A program made the translations under genes and the position numbers. A model generated the notes under the pieces. The model saw only the letters and a program-made list of their open reading frames with translations, made no database searches and was not told the origin of the DNA. This document shows positions 35,161 to 46,527 of a stretch of DNA of 54,240 nucleotides, one piece after another; within the stretch, counting starts at the first letter, position 1, and each line of letters opens with the position of its first letter. Where the stretch lies: the NCBI GenBank assembly GCA_003427395.1, contig BFEA01000343.1, forward strand, positions 237,623 through 291,862. The letters are read 5' to 3'. This DNA comes from Chara braunii. Taxonomy: Eukaryota; Streptophyta; Charophyceae; Charales; Characeae.

Positions 35161-38100
35161 CTTGGTTGACCCAGCCAAATGCATGCAGTCTGCCTTCCTC
35201 CCACCTTCCCCCCAGTTTCACCCCTTTGTCTGCTTTCAATCAAAATAAAACTGAAACTTATGCTTCACTCTCACACATTTCTTCCATTCAGTCTGGATAA
35301 GTCATGAAAGAAAGCAAAGTCATAGGGGCAATCTCATGCATATATAAGTCAAACTAAAAGGAGATAGGCAAACAGGGGTATAGTGGGGTCGTACAAATAG
35401 AAAAAGATATACCTGATAGTTCCCTACCTCCATAACCTCGCCTAGGTTCCGACAGAGCTCCCGCAATCGGTGGGTAGACTCCCCACAGAATCTTGATGCG
35501 GTCTTACGAGTTGCAATCCCACCTGCCGTCTTCCTCTCAGAATCAATAAACTAGACTTAGAGTGAGAAGGGCAGAAAAAGATAAGTTTGAGTCTTTCAAA
35601 TCCAGGAGAGGTGCACTCAGACTCATGCGAGAAGGCCTTAAAATCTTGATGCTCCTAAGGGCCCTGCAATGATGGCCAAATAGCAGCAGCAGCCTGGTCA
35701 AACTGAAGCCAAACACCAGCCGTCGACTCACTGACGACCCTTCAGATCGTAGTCATAGACCCTCTTCATAAGGCTTGATCGTCCCCTTTATCAGACCATC
35801 CTCGCCTCCAGTCAAGGTTCCGGGCACGCGACCTTTAGCAAGGTTGCGATTAAGCTGCTCGTATCCCCTCTACTTCCATTCACGACACCGACAGATCACA
35901 ATAACTCGTTGCTTTGAAAACCGCAGCAGTACTCCGATGCATTCTACAAGGACACAAGCTTAGTGACAACACACACAGTATTGGCTGGCTGTATAAATGC
36001 AGCATGCCCATCGACAACTAAATCTGTCACGTCACAGTTGACCTCCTCACTACTCCTGTTGTCTCACCTGATATGACGGGAAGCACATAGGCCAACAACC
36101 GAGTCTTCACCCTACGGATGGTCTTCTTGTTACTCAGACTGACCATATAGGTGGCATGCTGGTTAACAGGTAAGTTTCTAGCCTCGCTTCCCTGCTCTTG
36201 CTATCTCGTGTGGCAGAATGAGCACTACACCGACCGAAGTAACTGCGGCCTAACTGGCCGCTGCCCTGCCTACACCTACAACAACCTTGTCCAACCAAAA
36301 TCATATATTCCTGCGCAACGGGTGCCAAACTCGCCCCGCGTACATAGAGCCAAAGGGGATTGAGACAAAGATCTCCCAACCAACTAAAACGACCATGCAC
36401 CTTGAGGGCCAACAAGAGGCTGCCCCCCCGCCTCGATAGGATGAGTAACACATCGGCCAATGGGGGAAATCTCTGTTCTCACACCTTGCCCCTCTTTACT
36501 TTAGTCAGGCATGACAGTAGCTCATCGTTCGCCCAATAAGCCTCAAACCCAGGTCGCTGGGACATACATTGCACCCAAGTAAACAACGCTCAAGCAACCC
36601 AATCACGCCAACCAAACATATCGCAGCCCGATACAAGGAGCCCGACGACTCCGAACATACACCCGAAAAAGAAACAACAGAAATTGATCGATCCCCAAAA
36701 CGCGAGGAGATACATTCTTGTTTCCACCCCTCTTATCTGCACGCCGCTTCCGCACCTCGTTCCTCTAAGTCTATTATTCTATCGCTAAATCCAACACTGT
36801 CATCGAATGCGCAGTGATCCGAACCTCGAGTTAGCACCCTCCCACACTGAGCCATATTGAGAAAACGGATAAGACATTCGTCTTCTGCTTCCACCATGCC
36901 CCTTGACATTCCCACGCAGCCTCATTCTCCACTAACCTCCCTTTCTATTAACCTTCTGCTAATTCTGACTATAGGATCAAGGTCGCCACCCTTAAAAACC
37001 TAAGATTCAAGTCCTTCCTCGCCCGACTCCGTCCTGAAACGAGGGAGATATACGTTTCTCATTGACTTTCCTCTTCACTCCTACCATCTTTCCATGCACC
37101 CGTTTCTCTTAGTAGTTGCTAATCTATTAACCTTTAGTTAAAACGAGCTTCAAATCTGAAATATTTTAGGTCCAAAACCCCTACTTACTACCTTCGTTTC
37201 TTCGATTCCATTGTATGTTGTGCGAGCTAAACAAAAGTCTCTTCCCACCATATCCATTCGTCTGCCATATCTCCGCGCGGTCCTTTTCTTCTCTATCTCC
37301 TCCTACACTAATCCTCTTCCAAAACTAACCTTATTTTCGTATTCGCGTCCTCCAAAAACTGGGGAAACGAGTCTTGGTTTGCCTGATTTCGTCGAGAATC
37401 GGGTGAACTACTCGCTTTTTACTCCTTCCTCTCTCCCTCGTTCAGCTCCGTGCACTAACTTCTCTACCTAGCTCCCTTCCTACTAACCCAACGGCCAAAC
37501 TGACCCTATCACGTGATTCGTTTGGTGCCAAAACCCCAAAATTGGCCTTTACTTTGCCCGATTCCGTTAAGGAATGGGCGAGTTGTGTCTCCTTCAGTCA
37601 GCCATAGGTCCTTCACTGTCTTCTCAAACTTCGAATGCACCCGGCATGAATTCGTACCAGGTTCGTTTACTCCCACTCTTCACTGCGTCAACGCCTGTTG
37701 TTCTGCTGCCTCGCCTCACCTGCTACTGTTCGCTTAGCGCCCAACAGTCACTGTGGCCCGGTCCTTCTTGACCGATAGACTCAGCCACTCGCCTCCCCTC
37801 CTGCCAGTCCCCCCTTCAACACTTCAGCGCATGCCCTCTCTGTTTTACCGCAGTGCCTTCCCTTTCTCCGCTTGCACCTGACACAATACGGTGGCCAGGT
37901 TCAACCCTCTCTTTCGCAGCCTCCAACGATAGCGGATCCCACAGCAGCCCACTTCGTAGTGGCTGATAGTCTACTCGGGCACGCCAGCTATCCCTAGGAG
38001 GCTTCGAAAGGAACTGGTTGCCGGTCAGTTCTGTTTTCCCCTTCCGCGTCTGCAACCCTGGTTCGACAACCGTTTCGCACGTAGCATCGCTGCTGGCTTT

Positions 38101-39310
38101 GCTACGACCTTTCTCCAAGCTGCTCCGCTTAGGGGGAGTTCTCTACTCCTTTGGGCCCCCTAACAGCTAGTTTCTACCTAGACAACTTGTCGCGGCGCGG
38201 CCTACTCCAAAGCCTAGAGTGGGCTCCGGTGGACTGGGCCTGGCGCGACTTTCGGTGGTAGTATGAGATATTCAAATGAGAGCTTTGAAGACTGAAGCGG
38301 AGAAGGGCTCCACGAGTGGGCTGCCGCAGCAGCCTTCCCTCAGCACCCTGGACCACTCCTTCCGGGCATCGCCCATCCCTCTCTCGGGTCCCGACAGGCA
38401 TGCACATACTCAAAACTTCCACGACTGATTCACAGTTGGCGGGCGGTACACATGCAAAGGCCCGCACCACCCAGGTTTCTTCCACCTCGTGGTCTAACCG
38501 CCCATCAGCTCGTATGCACATTGAACTCACCGGCCCACGTTTTAAAACGGTTAAGGTAGAGGAATTTTGTCGGCATCCCGAATACGCAGGAACTCGTAGG
38601 TCAACCCAAAGATGCACGCTCTCAAGGTCCGCGGCCGCCGTGACGATCTCTAAATCCAATGCCGCGTCTAAGTCAAAGAACGTCAGCGCATAAAATAAAA
38701 GTGATAATACGACGGTGAATAATAGAATATTTAGAAAATTTTATTTGTCAGTATATGACCGACTAGTACCGTTCTACGCTGCCGACGACAAACCAAGGGG
38801 GATAGCCCCGCCGGGCCCTCAACCCCTCGGTCTCTTTGCGCTACTCTGATATCCCCGCGCTGTCGCCGATCGATCATGATCCATGAATCTCTTTAACGAA
38901 AGTCCGATGCTGTAACCGCTAGTGGTAGGTCCAAGGCTGCGTCTAGCTTTGACGGACACCTAAATAAGTGGGTGTTGCGAGATGCGCCGATCTATCAAAA
39001 CGTTTCTAAAATCACATTTATTGACGATGCCGTCCTCCGCATGGACGCACAAGTCGCAGCAAGCATACCAAATCACGAGACTGAACCTTTTTTAATCCTA
39101 GCTTAATCAGAAATAAAAATCCGGCCGGCGATCACGCCGGTTCTTCAATCATCAACAAATAAAAAGATCATGCGCGCCTCAACTTTGCGCGCCCACACAC
39201 TCTCTACTCCAGTCAACCATCCAGCCAATGTAAACCACAAATGTAGTCGCGCCTCGCATGGTATACTTAACCTTTAAACCACGCTCGCTCTGTTGCTTGC
39301 AAAAACCAGG

Positions 39311-39336
39311 GCGGATACCCTTGTAAGGGTATTCGC
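39311..39336. repeat. Palindrome at the LTR terminus
   Basis: GCGGATACCCTT and AAGGGTATTCGC, separated by two bases, end seven bases inside the LTR tip. One wobble mismatch. Equivalent sites are 26408-26433 (copy A, decayed) and 42225-42250 (copy C). Confidence 0.75.
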
Positions 39337-39343
39337 ACCGACA

Positions 39344-40577
39344 ACGCTTTTCTCGAGAGTCCTGCTCAAAGTCTGACTTCGACATGTCAGCTCATGGCGC
39401 AAGTACCTTGCTTTGTGTGTCCAAACTATACTACTACATAGTCAAAGATTAGATAATGGTACGGATAGTTCAAGGAAGAAGATGACGACGTCAATAACAA
39501 AATCACGCAAAGTCTTTTTTGAAGTCTCACTTCTCTATTCCACGCGTCCTGCTAGTACCCGGTTCCCATGTGTCCACTTTCACCTCGTTCCACACATTTC
39601 GCTTTCACCTCATCGCAATAGAGATGGAACGCTCTCTGGTAGTTGATGTTCAGAAAGTAGGTGACATCAACCAAGGAGTGCAGGCATAAGCTCACGAGAT
39701 TCCCAGATGAAGTCTCTCTCCGAAATGACACGCCCTCTCCCTCATATGCCATCTGCCCACTTGTCCTTGCTTCGACTGACTCTGACCCTCGACCATTGCT
39801 CGTAACTGCCTCGCGACCTAAGTCTCGTTGTCATCGCGAGCTGGCCTCAAAGACGTCCTCCACAGGTGCTGCTGTTGAGTGGTCCCTCCACCACTGGTCC
39901 AACCCGTGCCAGAATTGTGTAACTGCGTTGCTCACTTCAGACTCTGCCTCTTAGTGTCGGTTAAATTGTTGTTGTTCATGCTCAGTAGTACCAGTCGACA
40001 TCTCTTCTTTGTGGTAAGTGACGATAACCTGCAGTACCGCGATCACACCATCCCGCTTACATCTTCGCTCAACCCTGTTACGGGCCTTAATAATGACCCT
40101 TTGCTGGCTTTCGTCCCTCCTCATCTCCTGCTGATTTCCGTTGTATATTTCGATTGTGTTTTTTGTAGCTCAGGATAACATCTGCTATAGCTCCTCTTTC
40201 ATCCCTAGGCTCCCAGCTCCATAAATACTTCATGAGTCGAGGCCTATTGCCATGCAGTCTCTTACGGTATGCCATAGCCACACCTTCAAACGTAGCATGT
40301 GCCTTGGACTACTAGCAACTACTCGCCCTCTCACACGCGCAACGTAGATAGCCTATTGAACTACTATAGTTAGACAAACGCGGCTTGTGCGCCTCACCTC
40401 TCCGCACGAACATCCCGACTTACTTGGTGGTAGCACAAGTGCGTGCGCAGACTCACTAACCAATAGTGGAGTGGCTCGACAACTACCCTTTTTATAAAAC
40501 TCAAGCGTCGTGGTCCATATGCTATTAACGAAAAGCGTGGGAAGTCCTTCAAAATACTTATAAGACAAATAAAGTAC

Positions 40578-40637
<60 letters not shown>

Positions 40638-40973
40638 TTATCCCAACGAATAAGAGAGATAAAGTTAAAATCCAAACTCAACAGTCATTAAGTGGGCGTT
40701 TCCCTCTAAGTTAGTATTTGCAGTCCTTTCGACTTAGCTCAAACAGACTGCAAGATTGGCACGCAGTAGTCTCATAATGGCATACCGGCCTATGAATCCC
40801 CAGCGGCCGCGACCGTCAAAATCATGACTGCAGCCTGTGGTCGAGGCCGCAAGACCGCAGTCACGGTTGAGAATAGCCCGCCACGGCTGAGGGGAGAGGG
40901 GTGCTGCAAATCAGGGACGGCATTCTGGGAGCAGGACCTGGGTCCTAACCCCCCCCCCGCGTTGAAAAAACAA
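39344..40973. other. No gene seen between the giant element and the gap
   Basis: Several ORFs up to about 99 codons, none recognisable. Contains the AAT microsatellite at 40578-40637 and a C run just before the N gap. Confidence 0.55.
40578..40637. repeat. (AAT)n microsatellite
   Basis: About twenty uninterrupted trinucleotides. On the minus strand it gives a poly-Leu reading frame that is not a gene. Confidence 0.95.
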
Positions 40974-41108
40974 NNNNNNNNNNNNNNNNNNNNNNNNNNN
41001 NNNNNNNNNNNNNNNNNNNNNNNNNNNNNNNNNNNNNNNNNNNNNNNNNNNNNNNNNNNNNNNNNNNNNNNNNNNNNNNNNNNNNNNNNNNNNNNNNNNN
41101 NNNNNNNN
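40974..41108. other. Assembly gap (135 Ns)
   Basis: Run of N flanked by a C-rich run on the left and a G run on the right. Any ORF spanning it is meaningless. Confidence 0.99.
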
Positions 41109-41320
41109 GGGGGTGTGTGAAAAAATTGTGGATCCCCCTTTCCGAGTTTAGACGGCGTAGGGGTGTTGGTCGGGGGCTGTATTTCAAGGATACACAAAGA
41201 ATGTTTTTTTCATTTACCCACGGTTGGTTTGGGGGGTGATAGGGGCATTCGGGTGGGGGGGGAAGTTTTATTTTTTGTCGGTTGTCATTCCGATTTTCGT
41301 TTTCGGGGGCGAGGGGTTGG

Positions 41321-41450
41321 GGATGTATTTGACTATGGGCTTTGGGTTGTTGTGGTGTTTTGAGTTCATTGGGGGTGGGGCATGGGGATGTATCTGACTA
41401 TGGCGTTTAGGGTTTTGCAGTGTTTTGAGTTCGTTTGGGGTGGGGCATGA
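41321..41450. repeat. 65-bp tandem duplication
   Basis: GGATGTATTTGACTATGG at 41321 repeats as GGATGTATCTGACTATGG at 41386, with the following GTTTTGAGTTC and GGGGTGGGGCATG also repeated. Confidence 0.88.
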
Positions 41451-41929
41451 GGATTGTTGAGCGTTTCAGCATGAAGGGGGGGGGGGGCTTTCGTGTTTTG
41501 TGAGTGGGACCGTTGTCGGGACTCGTGAGTCCCGAATGACTTCCCGTCACTCGAGAGGCTGTATAGGACTAATTTGTGCACGGCAGAGAAAACCGGCGGC
41601 AAGGATGTTGGAAGGACCGAAGGCGTGAGCGCAGGCGCAAGGGAGCTAGAGGCTGCCCGAAGTCACAGAGACCCTTGGGCTAAGAAAGAATTGACTGAAC
41701 AAGAACGGCAAAAGGCCGCAAGATAATAGCAAAGGCGGCCCTTCCCCCGAAATGAAGAAGGACCTCCGGAAAAAGCAATGACGTAGGTTGTGCAGGTGCA
41801 AGGGAGGAATAGGACGTAAGGCACCGACACAAGGGAAACGTTGTCGGGCTAGGTGGGCTGCTAGGAAGTAGTGGCAAGAGGGCCAAGAGGGCCACAAGCT
41901 AAGTAGGGACCCGCGTAAGACCGAAAGAA

Positions 41930-42160
41930 GATGTGGTGCCGGCGGGGCAAAGTGTCGGGGACCACGTGAGACCAAAAGAAGATGTGGTNCCGGNGGGGCA
42001 AAGTGTCGGGGACCACGTGAGACCAAAAGAAGATGTGGTGCCAGCGGGACAAAGTGTCAGGGATCACATGGGGGACAAGCGAAGGTGCGGCATCAATGGG
42101 TTAAGTGTCGAGGGCCATGTGGCACCAATGGGACCAGTGTCGGGGACCATGAGGGGCTAA
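41930..42160. repeat. 51-bp minisatellite
   Basis: Units start GATGTGGTGCC at 41930, 41981 and 42032 (period 51), then two shorter diverged units. Each contains AGTGTCGGGGACCA. Ns at 41989 and 41994 mark positions where the assembler could not choose between repeat copies. Period 51 keeps frames open on both strands by chance. Confidence 0.92.
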
Positions 42161-43223
42161 GCAAAAGAAATAAAATAATAAGTACGGAACTAGCACGGGA
42201 CTAGTGTCAGGGACTAGTGTCGGTGCGAATACCCTTACAAGGGTCCTCGCACTGGGTTTTTGCAGTTGACAGGGAAATGGGTCGATTCATAATTTATGGG
42301 AAGACTGCGCGAGTTGCGGGGGCGTGCGGGTTAAAGGTCCGACGGTAACACCTAGAAATAGAGAGTGTGTGGGCGCGCAGGTTTGAGGCGCACGTGATTT
42401 TCTCCCTTTTTGGTCGCAATAGAAGGCACAGCGTGGATGTTCGTCGACGTGCTCTATCATAATAGTCGTTTGGTTTTGACTAAACTGACTAACTTAGGGA
42501 CGCTCCGTTCTCTGGTTCCGCATAGTATGTTGGATGGTTCAGTGAGCCGGTGTGGACTTACATGGAATCTAGATGATGGGAACTGATGGATTCGGCCGGG
42601 TAAGGGTAGCCGCGACACGGTCGACACGGTCGGGAGGTCAGCGCGGCTTTTTATTTTTGTGGTCATGTGTGTGAGTACGGGTTAGGAAATGGCATGGGGT
42701 GGCTCCTTTGGCCTCAGAAGGCTGGGGGCTACCTCTTTATTAGGTGAGTCAGGCCTACTAATATCAAGCTTGGGCTTAACCTTATAGGTTATAGCATTGG
42801 ACTGGTATGCAGCAGGCATAGGGATCGAGGCTAACAGCATGCAGCAAGGGAGTGGAAGAGTGTGGTGAAAAGGCTTGAGTTGTCGATGGGCTTGTGGGAC
42901 TATCCCTTTTGCCTTTTGCTGCCGCGGGGCCGAGCGTAGGGCTGACGGGCAGGCTGAAAGGGGTGCCGTGGTCCCTGCCCGACTACCGCTCGTTTTTTTT
43001 TTTGTTTTTTTTTTTTTTACATATATATATATATTATTTCTAATTTGATTTAGTTATTATTATCATCGCGCCCGTATGTAGATGCGAAAACCAAATACAG
43101 TAGGAGCACACCATTGAATTGTTGAAGTACAGATCTGAGTTCGGAGCCAGATGATGGAACTCGACGAGCAAAACCAAATATTCTGAATTGCTTGAGGCCA
43201 GTCGTCCCCGCAGCCCAGGCTGT

Positions 43224-43318
43224 GTCCTTCGGGACATCCGTTAAAATAGGATCGATACAGAGAAGAATAGCATGACCCCTACGCAAGGTCGATATGCGTA
43301 AAACGGGGAAACACATCG
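43224..43318 (+). ncRNA. U6 snRNA-like sequence 1
   Basis: Starts GTCCTTCGGGACATCCG, then CGATACAGAGAAGAATAGCA, keeping the U6 5' stem-loop, the ACAGAG box and an AGC triad, and then an ACGCAAGG-like segment. It aligns along most of the U6 length with scattered changes (canonical plant U6 from memory). A TTTT lies at 43329-43332. No plant USE or TATA at the usual distance, so probably a pseudogene. Confidence 0.8.
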
Positions 43319-43465
43319 GCACTCTGGCTTTTCCCCCTTCTCAGTTGTCGCCTCTTGTCAGAACTGGACGCGGTAGGAAGTGAATCGGGCTAGGCGCGGG
43401 GGGGGTGGGGAAGGCAAAAGGCTTGAATGGCTTTTGGGGTTGCCACAGGGCATCGCCCTGGCGAA

Positions 43466-43552
43466 GTCTTCGGGGCATCTGTTAGAATTGATACTATACG
43501 ATACATAGAAGATTCGCCTGGCTTACGTAGGGGTGACGGGCGGAAAAGTCCG
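43466..43552 (+). ncRNA. U6 snRNA-like sequence 2 (degenerate)
   Basis: GTCTTCGGGGCATCTGTTAGA at the start and ACGATACATAGAAGATT in the middle follow the U6 layout, but the ACAGAG box and the AGC region are damaged. Placed between two better copies and sharing their upstream sequence. Confidence 0.6.
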
Positions 43553-43661
43553 GGGATGAACTTAGACACGAACCTGGCCAGGCGTGAGCAAAAAAAAAAT
43601 GGAGTAAGGAAAGGGGCCGACTGACCTTTGGGGGTGCCGCGCGGCGCCGGCCTGGCAGGAA

Positions 43662-43758
43662 GTCCTTCGGGACATCCGTAAAGTTGGAACGGTATAGCGA
43701 CATTAGCATGGCCCCTGCGCAAGGATGGTACGCATATAGCGGACGAAGTCCTACAGTC
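43662..43758 (+). ncRNA. U6 snRNA-like sequence 3
   Basis: GTCCTTCGGGACATCCG start, then TTAGCATGGCCCCTGCGCAA and GGATGGTACGCAT, an almost exact match to the central and 3' part of U6. The ACAGAG box is changed (ATAGCGACA). A run of eight Ts at 43765-43772 sits where a Pol III terminator would be. Confidence 0.8.
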
Positions 43759-44315
43759 AAGCGCTTTTTTTTGCACTTTGGCATTCGGCTGACTGTCGGA
43801 CCGTATCACGTATCACGTTGTAATGCCGGGGTTGACGTCAACCCGGCTGGGAGTCGGAGATGACGGGGTAAGGAGGTAGAAGGGGCGAGTGAACCCAGAC
43901 GCGGAAGTGCGCCGGGTGCGTGCGTGACGAAGGTGACGAGGGCAGCACGGCTGGGCGAGAGGGAAGGCAAAGGCGGGGCTGCAAGAATAGGCGGTGGGCG
44001 CAGAGGTTAGCAGGGACGAATCCGGGCGTAATCCCGACCGGGTTCGTGCAAAAACGGGCCGAGCGGGCGGAGGCAGTTGAGAGGCGGAGTGAGGAAGAAG
44101 GGAGTGGGAAGACACTTACCTGGCGACACTGGCGGAAACGACCGGGGCAGGCTGAAGGTAAGCCTCGACTGTGCGCCACGGAGTGAAGACAGTACCCAGG
44201 CGGATGCGGGAAGCAGGAAGGGCAGTGGAGTGAGCCGGGTCCGGAGTCACGTCCGGGTGCAGTCGGGGGTTATGACGAAGGAGGGGGCAGATATGGCGGA
44301 AGTCAAGGATGGGTA

Positions 44316-44347
44316 CCCCGCTCGTTCCTTGATAAAAACGAGCGGGG
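44316..44347. repeat. 11-bp perfect hairpin
   Basis: CCCCGCTCGTT and AACGAGCGGGG around a 10-nt loop. Function unknown. Confidence 0.8.
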
Positions 44348-46527
44348 AAAAACGCTAATTCGGGATTTTAACGGGAGGTGAGCTCGAATTTGTAGTTAGT
44401 TCTGGAAGGGAGTTAGTGGGGTAGAAGTTAGTAAGGGGAGGACGCGCGTGGAGGTATCGTGAGAAGAGACATGGCGGGAGCAAGAGTTTTGTATACCGCC
44501 CGACACTCAACGAAACCGGGCGAGTGAAGATTTGTTCCGGGGGCTCTCGGCTAGGGCGACTTGAACGGCAGTGTCGGATTCCGTAATGAGGCTTTGGGTT
44601 TGGTGCGGTAGGAGTCGGGAGCTGCGCGAGAAAGGGGGAGTTTCCAGATAGAATGTATCCTTCCGTGTTCTAGTGGAAGATTCATTCTTGATTTTTGCAC
44701 ATTTGGGGATGAGTACAGTTTTTGACCCCGCCTGATTAGTAAGGGCAACCTGCGGATTCGCGACCATTTGAGAGTCCTTGCGATTAAGAGTACCCCCATC
44801 GCCTCGCGCATCATTGTAACTTTTGTCGTAATTAGCATCCGGTTTTCGCTGCTCGTCGAACCGCTGTGACCAGTCTCGTTCCAGCGGAAGGACCATTTGG
44901 GCCTGCTCATGCCCCCAACGGTAGTAGCGGGAGGCCGGTTGCGGAACTGAGGATTTACCTGTTGCCTAGGGGTGCTGCTCGTAACAATGTTGGGAAACGA
45001 TCTCCCCACTATCTCTCTGCAGGCATGCGTGTAAACTGGTGGTGCATCTGAGCACATTTTGGCGAAAGATTCAGGTGTTTTTTTCTTTTTTGCTCCTCCC
45101 ATTCATGCAAGTAGCATGTCTCGGTCCCTTTGCGCACGCTGGGTATACCTCCGTATTCGAATGGGAAACTCGTACGGATTTTCATGCAGCCTGTCGAGCC
45201 CGCCTCTATCCTACCGTCGACACTCCTCTTCTGATGCGGATTGTTGCCAGGTACAATGAACCGGGACTGTGGTTCCTTCGTTCTGGTGCTGCTACGGTGT
45301 TTAACAACAAGAAGTTAGTTAACAACAGGAAGTTAGTGGCGGGCAGCTCGTTATATCATAAGTTAATATAGGGGTTGGAAGAAGAGCTCAATGGATGCAG
45401 TGGTCCAGCATCATTGGGGCTGAGTAAGCGGAGCTCTTGCACTACCTTACTGAGATATTTGTTGTGAGGCACTGGGCAACTGTGGCTGCTACTGGTGCTG
45501 CAGGATGCAGAGCTTGGCCGTCATCCATTTGAGTTTATTAGTGTCATACTATGACTACGAGTGACGTGAGGCTGTTACAGCAGCATTAGGAAAGAGCACA
45601 GAGGGGAAGGTTGGACTCAGCAAGGAGGTTGGCGCTACGGCCAGGAGGTTCGTTAAAGGGGCCATCGGTTTTGAGTTGGTTGCGGTCTGACTAGTTTGCT
45701 GCTATCATTCGTAGCTCCATAGCCTTGCGCTCTGCTGCTCGTCTCAACTCGGTTTATGCTACAACGCTGTTGCCGAGTTTACTGTGGACTGTTGTGCCAC
45801 GCTGAGCACGACTGTTTGCAGCCGCATGACGGTAATTTCGTCAAGGGAGGCAGTGGCGTAGTGCCAAGGAAGGTTGCTGCTGCAGCAAGGTGGAACGGTA
45901 GCGGAAGAGAGCCAGTGCTGCGAGTTGGGACTGCCTCAAACGAGTCCATTTCGGCAGACCAACTTTGATTTGACCGAGCTGTTACTTGGCTGCCATTACG
46001 GGGTCCTCCGGCGTCGAAGATTTGAAGACCCTCTCACGCGAGTCTGAGCGCACCATTCTTGGATCTGAGAGTCTGAAAATCCTTCTCCTTCTGCCCTTCT
46101 TACTCTGAGTCTAGTCTTGATCTGAGAGGAAGGTGGCAGGCGGGATTGCAACCCTTAGGACCGCATCAAGAATCTGTGGGGAGTCAACCCACCGATTGCG
46201 GGAGCTTTGCCAGAACTCAGGAGGAGTTCTGGAGGCAGGGAAGTGACAGGTAACCATTGTACTTCCCCCTACATACCCAAACTATAGCCCCTATTTGTAT
46301 TACCCAATGCATCTGTGGCTGAATATATGGTGTGCAACCCTACCTTATTTTTTATTTGACTTTCAGGAGGCTGAACCGGACTAAGTAAAAGAATGATTGT
46401 TAAGTTTCAGTTTCAAACTTCATTTGACTGTGTGAATTCAGACTGTTGAAAAGAACTGCATCTGGGGGAAAGGCAGGATGGGGGGTTTGTTTTGCTTGAT
46501 GGTTGGTTGGGTCATTAAGGTTGGGGG

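Larger units (their letters stand above)
19247..39343 (-). mobile_element. Giant-LTR non-autonomous retrotransposon
   Basis: Two direct copies of about 7.2 kb (19247-26440 and 32006-39343) share TGTC and GACA termini and flank a 5565-bp interior. On the minus strand the right copy is the 5' LTR. It is followed two bases later by a PBS complementary to plant tRNA-Asp. The interior shows no gag, protease, RT or integrase, so the element would depend on proteins from elsewhere, like the described LARD class. In a 240-bp sample the LTRs differ by roughly 8-9%, so the insertion is old. Weak points: no matching 5-bp target duplication (TGCGC left, ACGCT right) and no purine-rich PPT next to the left LTR. 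Confidence 0.8.
32006..39343 (-). repeat. Giant LTR, copy B (5' LTR of the minus-strand element)
   Basis: 7338 bp as assembled, of which 186 bp are an artefact (adapter plus duplicated 148 bp), giving about 7152 bp. Same termini as copy A. Contains TATA (33940-33947), hairpin array (34593-35160), AT-armed repeats (about 34000-34300) and the terminal palindrome (39311-39336). Confidence 0.88.
41109..42217. other. G-rich non-coding stretch with minisatellites
   Basis: G/T-rich then purine-rich on the plus strand. It holds a 65-bp duplication (41321-41450) and a 51-bp minisatellite (41930-42160). The right edge, with AAATAAAATAATAAG near 42167, resembles sequence near 52045, so this may be the left half of the family at 50600-54240, split by LTR copy C. 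Confidence 0.5.

Noticed and set aside
40394-40681. Poly-Leu minus-strand ORF
   Set aside because: Translation of the AAT microsatellite.
40790-41197. ORFs crossing the N gap on both strands
   Set aside because: They are open only because Ns do not encode stops.
41861-42160. 17-residue repeat protein on either strand
   Set aside because: A 51-bp period keeps any stop-free frame open on both strands; Ns lie inside; no start context or homology.
43224-43758. Functional U6 genes
   Set aside because: None has a plant USE and TATA at the usual spacing that I can see, segments 2 and 3 have altered ACAGAG boxes, and all sit inside an LTR. Treated as U6-like pseudogenes.
44316-44352. GC hairpin plus A run as a bacterial-type terminator
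   Set aside because: All other evidence is eukaryotic; no adjacent gene.
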